Translations under genes and position numbers: made by a program
Shown: piece after piece, positions 24,623 to 32,488 of the stretch
Position numbering within the stretch: the first letter of the stretch is position 1
Layout of the letters: the number at the start of each line of letters is the position of its first letter
From: Streptomyces sp. NBC_01231
GTDB taxonomy: Bacteria; Actinomycetota; Actinomycetes; Streptomycetales; Streptomycetaceae
Direction of reading: 5' to 3'
Assembly (NCBI GenBank): GCA_035999765.1
Contig: CP108521.1
Location: forward strand, 5,022,001 to 5,086,000
DNA length: 64,000 bases
The notes under the pieces: generated by a model
The model's input: the letters and a program-made list of their open reading frames with translations, nothing else
What the model was told of the DNA's origin: nothing
The model's database searches: none

Positions 24623-24919
24623 GTGATCTTCAAGCGCATCGGAAACGGCCGGCCGTACCCCGACCACGGCCGGGAAAGCACCCGGCAGTGGGCGGACGTC
24701 GCGCCGCGCCCGGTCCGCCTCGATCAGCTCGTGACGACCAAGGGCCAGCTCGACCTGGAAACCCTGCTCGCCGAGGACTCCACCTTCTACGGCGACCTCT
24801 TCGCCCATGTAGTGAAGTGGCAGGGTGACCTGTATCTGGAGGACGGCCTGCACCGCGCGGTCCGGGCGGCGCTCCAGCAGCGCCAGGTACTCCACGCGCG
24901 CGTGCTCGAACTCGACTGA
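24623..24919 (+). CDS. Conserved protein annotated as VapB-family antitoxin (orphan)
   Basis: A 98-residue protein starting at GTG (MIFKRIGNGRPYPDHG), with QLVTTKGQLDLETLLAEDST and DGLHRAVRAALQQRQVLHAR. Highly conserved Streptomyces copies are auto-labelled 'type II TA VapB family antitoxin', but the sequence shows no ribbon-helix-helix and no toxin gene is adjacent, so I doubt an antitoxin role. It lies next to the LytR_C gene in what I recall as core gene order. Confidence 0.8.
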   Translation: MIFKRIGNGRPYPDHGRESTRQWADVAPRPVRLDQLVTTKGQLDLETLLAEDSTFYGDLFAHVVKWQGDLYLEDGLHRAVRAALQQRQVLHARVLELD

Positions 24920-25061
24920 CGAACCCGACCGCCGAACTCGACCGACGCCGCGCCCCGGTGACGGGTCGGTCCGGTGACGGGTTGGCCCTTTCGGGTTGGA
25001 CCGCGCCGCGTCCAATGATCATCTAGTAGGAATCGTCGCCCGAGCGCACTACGCTGCGCCC

Positions 25062-25706
25062 ATGAGCATGCTGACTCCCCCCGGCATGGGCGGCAAGTAC
25101 CGGATCACGGGAGACAAGTACCCCCGGATGCGCCGATCCCGGCGGCGCGGCAGGCTCGTCCTCGCACTGGTGGCCTCCGCGGCCGCGCTCGGCCTGATCG
25201 GCTGGGGCACCCTGCAGCTCATCGACGTCTTCACGGGCGGGGGCAAGAAGGCCTCGGCGGCCGGTGCCAAGACGGACTGCGGCACCCGGGCCGCCCCCTC
25301 CGCGTCCGCCGGTTCCGTCGCCGCCGTGCCCAAGCCGGGCCGGATCACCGTCAACGTGTTCAACGCGACGCCCCGCAGCGGCCTGGCCAAGCAGACCGCG
25401 GACGAGCTGAAGAAGCGCGGCTTCAAGATCGGCGACGTGGGCAACGCGACCAAGGAGTACGACAAGAAGGTCAAGGGCGCCGGGATGCTGCTCGGCCCCG
25501 CGTCCTCCCTGAACACCTCGCTGCCCGTCCTGGCCACCCAGCTCAGCGCGGCCGAGCGCCGCACCGACGCCGCCCGCAAGGGCACGGACCTCGACCTCGT
25601 CCTCGGCAACGGCTTCAAGGCCCTCAGCACGAAGAAGGACGCCGACAAGGCCCTGGCCGAACTGGCCGAGCCCCAGCCGACGTCCATCTCGAAGAAGACC
25701 TGCTGA
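25062..25706 (+). CDS. LytR C-terminal-domain membrane protein
   Basis: A 214-residue protein. A basic cytoplasmic start (MSMLTPPGMGGKYRITGDKY) leads to one helix (LVLALVASAAALGLIGWGTL, ~38-57). The outer LytR_C domain (~100-205) carries ITVNVFNATPRSGLAKQTAD and LGPASSLNTSLPVLATQ. LytR_C domains accompany cell-wall glycopolymer ligases but are not catalytic alone. The single Cys pair (DCGTR and terminal TC) could form a disulfide. Confidence 0.87.
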   Translation: MSMLTPPGMGGKYRITGDKYPRMRRSRRRGRLVLALVASAAALGLIGWGTLQLIDVFTGGGKKASAAGAKTDCGTRAAPSASAGSVAAVPKPGRITVNVFNATPRSGLAKQTADELKKRGFKIGDVGNATKEYDKKVKGAGMLLGPASSLNTSLPVLATQLSAAERRTDAARKGTDLDLVLGNGFKALSTKKDADKALAELAEPQPTSISKKTC

Positions 25707-25752
25707 GCGGTCGTACGGAAGCAGTACGCGCCGCCGTACGGGAGGTGCGGGC

Positions 25753-26388
25753 CTACTCGGCCGCTCCGTACAGCCGGTCCCCCGCGTCTCCGAGGCCCGG
25801 GACGATGTAGCCGTGCTCGTTGAGGTGGTCGTCGACCGAGGCCGTCACGACCGTCACCGGGGTGCCCGCCAGCTCGCGCTCCAGGACCTCGACGCCCTCC
25901 GGGGCGGCCAGGAGGACCACGGCCGTCACATCGTCGGCGCCGCGCCCGATCAGCTCCCGGATCGCCGCGACCAGCGTGCCGCCGGTGGCGAGCATCGGGT
26001 CCAGGACGTACACCTGGCGGTTCGAGAGGTCCTCCGGCATGCGCGTGGCGTACGTGGAGGCCTCCAGCGTCTCCTCGTTGCGGATCATGCCCAGGAAGCC
26101 CACCTCGGCGGTCGGCAGCAGCCGCATCATGCCGTCCAGCATGCCGAGGCCGGCGCGCAGGATCGGCACCACCAGCGGGCGCGGGTGGGACAGCTTGACG
26201 CCCGTGGTCCCGGCGACCGGCGTCGTGATGTCGACCTGCTCGGTGCGCACGTCGCGCGTGGCCTCGTAGGCGAGCAGGGTGACCAGCTCGTCGGCGAGGC
26301 GGCGGAAGGTCGCGGAGTCGGTGCGCTGGTCGCGCAGCGCGGTGAGCTTGTGGGCGACCAGCGGGTGGTCGACGACGTGGAGACGCAT
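25753..26388 (-). CDS. upp: Uracil phosphoribosyltransferase
   Basis: A 211-residue enzyme converting uracil and PRPP to UMP (pyrimidine salvage). The start [20 protein letters not shown] is typical. The PRPP-binding loop is [18 protein letters not shown] (DPMLATGGT), and the uracil-binding end is [18 protein letters not shown]. The length is normal. It stands alone and is convergent with the LytR_C gene. Confidence 0.97.
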   Translation of the reverse strand: MRLHVVDHPLVAHKLTALRDQRTDSATFRRLADELVTLLAYEATRDVRTEQVDITTPVAGTTGVKLSHPRPLVVPILRAGLGMLDGMMRLLPTAEVGFLGMIRNEETLEASTYATRMPEDLSNRQVYVLDPMLATGGTLVAAIRELIGRGADDVTAVVLLAAPEGVEVLERELAGTPVTVVTASVDDHLNEHGYIVPGLGDAGDRLYGAAE

Positions 26389-26516
26389 GGCGACAACAGT
26401 AACCGGGCCCTGTGGGACCGGTGCCCCACGGGACAGGCCCCGGGCTCGGCCGGCTCCCTGGCGTCAAACCGGCCCTCCGGGGGAAGGTGGGAGGGACGGA
26501 CTGGGGTGGTGAACCT

Positions 26517-26819
26517 ATGCCTGACCGGGAAACCCGCAAGAATCCGTCGCCGCGCACACCGCCGGGGACACACAAGCAGCCGAGCACGAGGTACGCCTCG
26601 AACGCACCGGAGACACCGGGCGCGCCGAGAAGGCCGGAGATACCCGGCGTACTGCGCGGGCCGGACGCTCCGCAGACGGATGCCGAGCGCCGACGGCGAC
26701 GCGCCCAGTTCCTGCGCGATCTCGCCGAAGCCCGCGAACTGCGCGATCGCGTCCAGCCTCGCCGGGCGAAGACCGCCCGGCTGAGGCACGCGATGCGCAT
26801 GCGGACCTTCCGTTGGTGA
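26517..26819 (+). CDS. Small basic conserved protein
   Basis: A 100-residue, Arg/Pro-rich protein starting MPDRETRKNPSPRTPPG. The ordered part is the C-terminal helix (DAERRRRRAQFLRDLAEARE, then LRDRVQPRRAKTARLRHAMR). GGGGTGGTG precedes the ATG. It sits between upp and the tadA-associated gene. No enzymatic motif is seen; a nucleic-acid-binding role is possible but unproven. Confidence 0.65.
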   Translation: MPDRETRKNPSPRTPPGTHKQPSTRYASNAPETPGAPRRPEIPGVLRGPDAPQTDAERRRRRAQFLRDLAEARELRDRVQPRRAKTARLRHAMRMRTFRW

Positions 26820-27152
26820 GGACCGCAGGGGCGAAGACACGCCGAAAGGGCGGTGTCAGGGCAAGATCACGCACCACGCGCATGTCGTGCGGGTGGCAGT
26901 GCGTGAGCGGCTGGAAAGCCGCGTACGATCCGCTGTTGGCGGCAACGGGTGCGCTGGTGAGGCCTCGACGGAACCTCTGCTGCCACGAGATCGGCGGCAG
27001 CCGGACACACAGGGAGCCGAAGACGTCCCCTGAGCGCCTTCTTTCTGCCACGATTCCGAGTGGGTGGGGCTTGGAGCACAGCTCTCCCCGCCCTACAACC
27101 TCCGCCGGGGGGACCCCCAACCGGCACGCCTATGACCAGTGGGAGAGTCACG
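26820..27152. other. Gene-free 333-bp promoter/leader region
   Basis: No convincing gene on either strand. It should contain the promoter of the tadA-associated gene and tadA. A short GGGGGGACCCCC palindrome lies at ~27107-27118; nothing else stands out. Confidence 0.6.
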
Positions 27153-27686
27153 GTGTACTTCGCCGCACTGCTCGCGCGCACCGAAGACGGGTGGAAAGCG
27201 AGCGACACGGAGCTCGACGATGTGGAGACCCTGTCGGACCTGGCCGAACTGGCCCGTGAAGCCTCGCCCGAGGACGACACGGTGCTGGTCCTGATCGAGC
27301 AGGAGGACGCCTGGTTCGGCGTCGTCCGCATCGACGGAGAGGACGACCCTCGTATCTACGTCTCGGACGCAGCCGCCGCCGCTCGCAGTTCGTACGGCGA
27401 GATCCTGCTCACCGACGAACTGCTCGGCCGGAATCCGGGTGACGACGACGTCGCCGACCTGGACTCCCTCGACCTCGACGGTACCGAGGACGGAGAGGAC
27501 GAGGACGACGACGGCGAGGACGCCGCCGGCTCCGCCGAGGCCGTGCCGCACGGCCCGGTCGGCGACGTCGGGATCCTCGACGACCTCGGCGTCGGCGAGA
27601 AGGAACTGAAGGCGCTCGCCACGGACGCGGTCACCGAGATCGCCGAGTCCCTGGGCGCCTCGGAGACCCTGGAGCTGGTCCGCTGA
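27153..27686 (+). CDS. tRNA adenosine deaminase-associated protein
   Basis: A 177-residue acidic protein conserved immediately before tadA in Streptomyces. The N-terminal domain (MYFAALLARTEDGWKASDTE in mature form, then DTVLVLIEQEDAWFGVVRID) leads to a long Asp/Glu run near 115-135 and a helical C terminus (EKELKALATDAVTEIAESLG). The GTG at 27153 is chosen because GGGAGA lies 7 nt upstream; ATG 27132 has no such site. Its stop overlaps the proposed tadA start. Its role is presumably linked to the deaminase. Confidence 0.85.
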   Translation: MYFAALLARTEDGWKASDTELDDVETLSDLAELAREASPEDDTVLVLIEQEDAWFGVVRIDGEDDPRIYVSDAAAAARSSYGEILLTDELLGRNPGDDDVADLDSLDLDGTEDGEDEDDDGEDAAGSAEAVPHGPVGDVGILDDLGVGEKELKALATDAVTEIAESLGASETLELVR

Positions 27687-28225
27687 CCGATCACCCCTTC
27701 CCAGGACCGCCGGACCCGGTACGCGACCGGTGGCGGGCCCCGATGCGGCTCGCCCTGGCCGAGGCCGAGCAGGCCGGCCGCGACGGGGACGTACCCGTCG
27801 GTGCCGTCCTGCTGTCCCCGGACGGCACGACGGTGCTGGCGGCGGGGCACAACGAACGCGAGGCCACCGGTGACCCCACGGCCCACGCGGAGGTCCTCGC
27901 CGTCCGACGGGGCGCAGCCGCACTGAACGCGGCGGCACGCAGCGCCTCCGGCAGGGGTGGCGGTGGGATATCGGCGGGCCAGTGGCGGCTGTCCGGCTGC
28001 ACGCTGGTCGTGACGCTGGAGCCCTGCACGATGTGCGCGGGCGCCCTCGTGCAGGCCCGCGTCGACCGTGTGGTCTACGGCGCCCGGGACGAGAAGGCCG
28101 GTGCGGCCGGCTCCCTGTGGGACGTCGTCCGCGACCGACGGCTCAACCACCGCCCCGAGGTGGTCGAGGGAGTACTCGCCGAGGAGTGCGCCGGGCTGCT
28201 CACCGACTTCTTCCGGTCCCGCTGA
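27683..28225 (+). CDS. tadA: tRNA-specific adenosine deaminase
   Basis: TadA converts A34 to inosine in tRNA-Arg(ACG), which is encoded in this window near 54.2 kb. The zinc site is clear: HAE in TAHAEVLA and PCxxC in LEPCTMCAGA. The family N terminus (PVRDRWRAPMRLAL) is encoded upstream of the first ATG (27743), in frame with a CTG at 27683 that overlaps the previous stop as CTGA, with GGAG 8 nt before. CTG is therefore the likely start (180 aa); ATG 27743 gives 160 aa and cuts the N terminus. An extra ~15-residue Gly/Ser/Ala insert (AARSASGRGGGGISAG) follows the HAE helix. Confidence 0.92.
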   Translation: MTDHPFPGPPDPVRDRWRAPMRLALAEAEQAGRDGDVPVGAVLLSPDGTTVLAAGHNEREATGDPTAHAEVLAVRRGAAALNAAARSASGRGGGGISAGQWRLSGCTLVVTLEPCTMCAGALVQARVDRVVYGARDEKAGAAGSLWDVVRDRRLNHRPEVVEGVLAEECAGLLTDFFRSR

Positions 28226-28292
28226 CCGGCCGTCACAGAGACCCGGGAAACGGATTTCGAACCACCCCCCGCCTTGCTGTAATGTCTCCCTC

Positions 28293-28377
28293 GGTAGCGT
28301 GTCCGAGCGGCCGAAGGAGCTCGCCTCGAAAGCGAGTGTGGCGCAAGTCACCGAGGGTTCAAATCCCTCCGCTACCG
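28293..28377 (+). tRNA. tRNA-Ser(CGA)
   Basis: Acceptor strands GGTAGCG and CGCTACC pair. The anticodon loop is CTCGAAA with anticodon CGA in stem CTCGC/GCGAG. A long variable arm and T-loop TTCAAAT follow. CCA is not encoded. It reads UCG codons. Confidence 0.97.
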
Positions 28378-28382
28378 CTTGA

Positions 28383-28412
28383 GAAGGGCCCCGTCGTAAG
28401 ACGGGGCCCTTC
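28383..28412 (+). terminator. tRNA-Ser terminator
   Basis: GAAGGGCCCCGTC and GACGGGGCCCTTC form a 13-bp stem with loop GTAA, 5 nt after the tRNA. Confidence 0.9.
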
Positions 28413-28473
28413 GTGCGATCATGTGCGCGCGTTGGGCGTGTCAGAAGCAACTTCAGTGGCAGGGGAGGCCGCG

Positions 28474-28653
28474 ATGGCGGTGAACTCGAAGAAGATCGCC
28501 GTCTATGTGGTCGTGGTCTTCGTGCTGTATGTGATCATCACGGACCCGAAGAAGGCCGCGGACTACGTCCAGATAGGCTTCGAGGGCGTATCGGACGCCG
28601 CGAAGTCCATCGGCGACTTCATGACCTGGGTCGCCCAGGGAGGGAACTCATGA
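28474..28653 (+). CDS. Single-helix small membrane protein
   Basis: A 59-residue protein: MAVNSKKIAVYVVVVFVLYV starts a short basic N terminus and one helix (~8-22), followed by an amphipathic helix (KAADYVQIGFEGVSDAAKS). AGGGGAGG lies 7 nt before the ATG. Its stop overlaps the Dabb start (ATGA), so they form an operon. Its function is unknown. Confidence 0.8.
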   Translation: MAVNSKKIAVYVVVVFVLYVIITDPKKAADYVQIGFEGVSDAAKSIGDFMTWVAQGGNS

Positions 28654-28943
28654 TCCGCCACCTGGTCCTCTTCAAGCTCGCCGAGGGCGTCGAACGCGAC
28701 GACCCCCGGGTCGTGAAGGGCGAGGAAGCGTTCCGCTCCCTTGAGGGCACGATTCCCGAGATCCGCTTCTGGGAGCTCGGCTGGAACCTCAGCGACCGGC
28801 CCATCGCGTACGACTTCGCCATCAACTCCGGCTTCGACGACGCGGCCGCGCTGCGCCGGTACGTGGAGCACCCGGAGCACCAGGCCGGCGTCACCCTGTG
28901 GAAAGAGTTCGCCACCTGGGTGATCGCGGACTACGAGTACTAG
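28650..28943 (+). CDS. Dabb (stress-responsive A/B barrel) family protein
   Basis: A 97-residue protein with the Dabb pattern: MIRHLVLFKLAEGVERD, then YDFAINSGFDDAAALRRYVE and HPEHQAG...WKEFATWVIADYEY. The His in IRHLVLF and the HP..H motif are typical. These small dimeric alpha/beta barrels are variously stress-linked or enzymatic; the role here is unknown. It is coupled to the upstream small membrane protein. Confidence 0.92.
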   Translation: MIRHLVLFKLAEGVERDDPRVVKGEEAFRSLEGTIPEIRFWELGWNLSDRPIAYDFAINSGFDDAAALRRYVEHPEHQAGVTLWKEFATWVIADYEY

Positions 28944-28959
28944 GCGACGCCACCTTCGG

Positions 28960-28991
28960 AGCCCCCCACCTGCACGATGGGGGGCTTTTTT
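28960..28991 (+). terminator. Terminator after Dabb gene
   Basis: AGCCCCCCA and TGGGGGGCT form the stem, followed by six T residues: a classical intrinsic terminator. It isolates sigF from the upstream operon. Confidence 0.92.
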
Positions 28992-29129
28992 GGGCTCTAC
29001 GCACCAATTCATCCCTCAACACGGCGTTATGCGGTGCTTGCACACAGTGCACATGTCTTGTGATGCTATGACCGCTTTTGATGGATGAGTTGACCGATGG
29101 TGAAGACCGACGAAGAGGTGGCGTTGTCC

Positions 29130-29966
29130 GTGTCGGCCAGTACTGCGCCGCCTCAGGAAGAGGCTCCCGTCCAGCCCCCGGTGCCGACCGCACCCCAACG
29201 CAGCCGCGGTGCCGACACCCGGGCCCTGACACAGGTGCTCTTCGCCCAGCTCAAGGACCTGCGCCCGGGCACGCCGGAGCACAACAGGGTGCGCGGGGCG
29301 CTCATCGAGGCCAATCTCCCGCTCGTGCGCTACGCGGCCGCCCGCTTCCGGTCCCGCAACGAGCCGATGGAGGACGTCATCCAGGTCGGCACCATCGGGC
29401 TCATCAATGCCATCGACCGCTTCGACCCGGACCGGGGCGTGCAGTTCCCGACGTTCGCGATGCCGACGGTGGTCGGCGAGATCAAGCGGTACTTCCGGGA
29501 CAACGTCCGCACGGTCCACGTACCGCGTCGGCTGCACGAGCTGTGGGTACAGGTCAACAGCGCGACCGAGGACCTGACGACCTCCTTCGGACGCACCCCG
29601 ACGACCTCCGAGATCGCCGAGCGGCTGCGCATCACCGAGGAGGAGGTGCTGTCCTGCATCGAGGCCGGACGGTCGTACCACGCCACCTCGCTGGAGGCCG
29701 CCCAGGAGGGCGACGGCATGCCGGGGCTGCTGGACCGGCTCGGCTACGAGGACCCGGCCCTGGACGGCGTCGAGCACCGGGACCTGGTCCGGCATCTGCT
29801 CGTCCAGCTTCCGGAACGGGAACAGCGAATTCTGCTGCTGCGCTACTACAGCAATCTCACCCAGTCGCAGATCAGCGCGGAACTCGGCGTGTCCCAGATG
29901 CACGTCTCGCGGCTACTCGCGCGTAGCTTCCAGCGATTGCGCTCCGCGAACCGGATCGAGGCATAA
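29130..29966 (+). CDS. sigF: SigB/SigF/SigG-family RNA polymerase sigma factor
   Basis: A 278-residue sigma factor. A Pro-rich N terminus is followed by region 2 ([20 protein letters not shown], then [19 protein letters not shown]), region 3 ([19 protein letters not shown]) and region 4 ([19 protein letters not shown], then [20 protein letters not shown]). The order tadA, tRNA-Ser, Dabb, this gene, sigN matches my memory of S. coelicolor sigF, needed late in spore maturation. GTG 29130 is preferred because GAGGTG lies 9 nt upstream; ATG 29097 is the alternative. No anti-sigma gene is adjacent. Confidence 0.9.
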   Translation: MSASTAPPQEEAPVQPPVPTAPQRSRGADTRALTQVLFAQLKDLRPGTPEHNRVRGALIEANLPLVRYAAARFRSRNEPMEDVIQVGTIGLINAIDRFDPDRGVQFPTFAMPTVVGEIKRYFRDNVRTVHVPRRLHELWVQVNSATEDLTTSFGRTPTTSEIAERLRITEEEVLSCIEAGRSYHATSLEAAQEGDGMPGLLDRLGYEDPALDGVEHRDLVRHLLVQLPEREQRILLLRYYSNLTQSQISAELGVSQMHVSRLLARSFQRLRSANRIEA

Positions 29967-29992
29967 CCGCATTCCGGATCGGGGCATAACCG
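29952..29992 (+). repeat. 18-bp tandem duplication across the sigF stop
   Basis: CGGATCG-A/G-GGCATAACCG occurs at 29952-29969 (including the TAA stop) and again at 29975-29992, with 17 of 18 bases identical. Confidence 0.85.
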
Positions 29993-30106
29993 AATACACG
30001 ATCGACGGATCACCGTGGCGAGCGAATCGCTCACCAGCGCGGATCCCTGGATTTCTGTGGTGAAAGTCCGTCAGACCCTCTCCTTACAGGGCGAATTCGC
30101 GTCTCG

Positions 30107-30143
30107 CATGTCGACATGTCTCTACAGCGTGTTGCCGACATGT
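30107..30143. promoter_or_regulatory. Palindrome and repeats upstream of sigN
   Basis: CATGTCGACATG (30107-30118) is a perfect 12-bp palindrome. CGACATGT recurs at 30112 and 30136. They lie 115-150 bp upstream of the sigN start in a 291-bp gap, suitable for a dimeric regulator (inference). Confidence 0.4.
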
Positions 30144-30257
30144 GACATTCTGCCGGAAGCGCGTTTGCCGAGGCTTCGGCTCCGGTATTCAGGTGGAGGC
30201 TGCGTTCCTCCGTGGGAACGTCCGCCACGACCGTCCTCGCGACCCAAAGGGGGTGGC

Positions 30258-31139
30258 ATGTCCGCAGACCAGGGCAGCTCGAAGGTGCTCACGCTCACAA
30301 AGAGCGAGCCTGCGCCCGCACTCGACGACGTAACGGCCGTCGAGGCCGCGCCGGCCCCGGCCCTCCCGACTTCGGGAGCTCTCGACACCCGCACCCTGTC
30401 CCGCTCCCTCTTCCTGCGGCTCGCCGCACTCGACGAGAACAGCCCCGAGCGCGCGTACGTCCGGGACACCCTCATCGAACTCAACCTCCCGCTGGTCCGC
30501 TACGCGGCCGCGCGCTTCCGCTCGCGCAACGAGCCGATGGAGGACATCGTCCAGGTCGGCACCATCGGCCTGATCAAGGCGATCGACCGTTTCGACTGCG
30601 AACGGGGCGTGGAGTTCCCGACGTTCGCGATGCCGACGGTGGTCGGCGAGATCAAGCGGTTCTTCCGGGACACGTCCTGGTCGGTCCGCGTCCCGCGCCG
30701 ACTCCAGGAACTGCGGCTCGCCCTCACCAAGGCCAGCGACGAGCTCTCCCAGAAGCTGGACCGCTCGCCGACGGTTCCCGAACTCGCCGCGGTGCTCGGG
30801 GTGTCGGAGGAGGACGTCGTCGACGGCCTCGCGGTCGGCAACGCGTACACGGCCTCGTCCCTGGACTCCCCGGCCCTGGAGGACGACGGCGGCGAGGGCT
30901 CCCTCGCGGACCGCCTCGGCTACGAGGACACCGCCCTGGAGGGCGTGGAGTACCGCGAGTCCCTCAAGCCACTGCTGGCCAAACTCCCGCCTCGCGAGCG
31001 GCAGATCATCATGCTGCGCTTCTTCGCCAACATGACCCAGTCGCAGATCGGCGAGGAGGTCGGCATCTCCCAGATGCACGTCTCCCGGCTGCTGACGCGG
31101 ACCCTCTCGCAGCTGCGGGAAGGCCTCATCTCGGACTGA
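30258..31139 (+). CDS. sigN: SigB/SigF/SigG-family sigma factor, paralogue of the preceding gene
   Basis: A 293-residue sigma factor starting [17 protein letters not shown], with region 2 [20 protein letters not shown], region 3 [20 protein letters not shown] and region 4 [19 protein letters not shown] then [20 protein letters not shown]. It is very similar to the adjacent sigF product in regions 2 and 4, so they arose by duplication. The N terminus and position fit S. coelicolor sigN, which acts in the subapical stem of aerial hyphae. AAAGGGGGTGG precedes the ATG. Confidence 0.88.
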   Translation: MSADQGSSKVLTLTKSEPAPALDDVTAVEAAPAPALPTSGALDTRTLSRSLFLRLAALDENSPERAYVRDTLIELNLPLVRYAAARFRSRNEPMEDIVQVGTIGLIKAIDRFDCERGVEFPTFAMPTVVGEIKRFFRDTSWSVRVPRRLQELRLALTKASDELSQKLDRSPTVPELAAVLGVSEEDVVDGLAVGNAYTASSLDSPALEDDGGEGSLADRLGYEDTALEGVEYRESLKPLLAKLPPRERQIIMLRFFANMTQSQIGEEVGISQMHVSRLLTRTLSQLREGLISD

Positions 31140-31563
31140 GGCCGCCAGGAGACCCCGGGGAAAGAGCAGGCCCGAGCCAGTCCGGAGCAGGCCGAAGGAG
31201 CCCGGGGGCTCCTGTTCGACGGAGCGTCGGCCAGCAGGGCGCGACGCTTCGAGCGACGTGGACACATGGCCGTCGGGGCGCCTTGATCGGCGCGTCGGCG
31301 GCCGTCGTCCGTTCGCATACGGCCGCGGGCAGCGCGTTCACCGGGAGCGGCACGTCGGAACGCCCAGGCGCCTCGGGCACCGAACCCTCCGGCGGCGCAG
31401 TCGACGGCTCGCTCGCTGATCGCAGCCGGGGCACCGCCGGAGCGGACCTGGACGGTGTGCGTCGACGCGATGGGGGTACTCCCCGCTCGAGCGAAGCCGA
31501 GAGGGGGAGCGTGCCGCTGGTCGTGCACATCCCACGCGCGACGCGACCGTCCGGTGGACGTGG
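31140..31563. other. Gene-free 424-bp region with a common Streptomyces intergenic repeat
   Basis: No convincing gene. At ~31473-31512 it holds the motif GGGGGTACTCCCC followed by GCTCGAGCGAAGCCGAG and GGGGGAG, a folded repeat I have seen between many Streptomyces genes. Confidence 0.6.
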
Positions 31564-31761
31564 TTACTTCAGCGCGAGCCAGGCCACGGCGGCGACGACC
31601 GCCACCGCGACGACCACGCCGATGATGAGGCCGAGGCGGGGACCGCTGGAAGCGGCGGCCTGCTGCTGGCGGCCCTGAGGGGCCTCGTCCACGAACGCGC
31701 GGAACATCTGGGTGCTGCCGGCCGGGTCGTTGTTGCCCTGGGGGCCCTGGGTGTTAGCCAT
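31564..31761 (-). CDS. Tail-anchored small membrane protein
   Basis: A 65-residue protein: a Gln/Gly/Asn-rich start (MANTQGPQGNNDPAGSTQMF) and a C-terminal helix (LGLIIGVVVAVAVVAAVAWL) ending in LALK. It is conserved in Streptomyces as far as I recall and has no enzymatic motif. Confidence 0.7.
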   Translation of the reverse strand: MANTQGPQGNNDPAGSTQMFRAFVDEAPQGRQQQAAASSGPRLGLIIGVVVAVAVVAAVAWLALK

Positions 31762-31906
31762 GCCCCGAGACCCTAGCGAATCCGGGGGTGAGGCCCAAGT
31801 GGAGACCGTGAGCCCTCACAACACCCCCTTACCTGCACGTTTACGTTCGCAATACATGCCTTTGCCAAGTTTTTGGATGCTGCCCCCGACATTCTATTTG
31901 CCTGTA

Positions 31907-31940
31907 GCAACCAACAGCTTCTATGGTTGCCCTAAGCAAC
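31907..31940. promoter_or_regulatory. MarR operator candidate with three GCAAC half-sites
   Basis: GCAACCA (31907) pairs with TGGTTGC (31924) across 10 bp, and GTTGC (31926) pairs with GCAAC (31936) across 5 bp. The cluster ends 16 bp before the MarR start, so it overlaps the promoter or leader of MarR and its downstream exporter genes. Confidence 0.65.
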
Positions 31941-31956
31941 AAACATGGGAGGTGTG

Positions 31957-32475
31957 ATGGCAGGGCAGGCGCAGTACGAGGAGCTGATCCGTCAGTTCAG
32001 TGCCTTCGGCGCCGTACGCAGGGAGTTGGGACGCATTTTGCCGTCCGACTGCCCCAGCGGCTCCGCCGCCGTGCTGACCCTCCTCGACCGCCACGGGGAC
32101 ATGCGCATGAGCAAGCTCGCCGAGTTTCTCGCCGTGGACATGTCGGTGACCAGTCGGCATGTGGCCCACGTGGCCGACCGGGGCTGGATCGAGCGCTCCC
32201 CCGATCCGGCCGACAAGCGCTCACGCATCCTGCGCCTCACGCCGGCGGGCCGGGACCGGATGGACGAGCTGTCGCGACGGACCTCTCAGATGCTCGCCGA
32301 GCGGCTGAGCGACTGGAGTGACGACGAGGTCGGACAGCTCACCCACCTCATGGCGCGGCTCAGGTCGAGCTTCGACGACTGCCGTGTCACGACACCGGAG
32401 CCCCGGCCGCCCACCACGCACGAGCTCGAACGGTCCACGGACCGGTCCACCCGTACACCCGCGATCACCAAGTAA
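31957..32475 (+). CDS. MarR-family repressor
   Basis: A 172-residue winged-helix regulator. The HTH is MRMSKLAEFLAVDMSVTSRH and the wing is WIERSPDPADKRSRILRLTP. MGGVMAGQ gives two Met choices; the second (31957) has GGGAGG just upstream. It sits 13 bp before the MFS gene in the same direction, so it probably represses its own operon through the GCAAC half-sites just upstream. The ligand is unknown; MarR proteins usually bind phenolic or lipophilic compounds. Confidence 0.9.
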   Translation: MAGQAQYEELIRQFSAFGAVRRELGRILPSDCPSGSAAVLTLLDRHGDMRMSKLAEFLAVDMSVTSRHVAHVADRGWIERSPDPADKRSRILRLTPAGRDRMDELSRRTSQMLAERLSDWSDDEVGQLTHLMARLRSSFDDCRVTTPEPRPPTTHELERSTDRSTRTPAITK

Positions 32476-32488
32476 GAGAAGGAAGCTC

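Noticed and set aside
24623..24919. Second toxin-antitoxin operon
   Set aside because: The protein family is auto-named VapB, but no ribbon-helix-helix and no toxin gene is adjacent.
31126..31530. Minus-strand gene of 134 codons after sigN
   Set aside because: It overlaps the sigN end and the folded repeat; Pro/Ser/Arg-rich text without a family.
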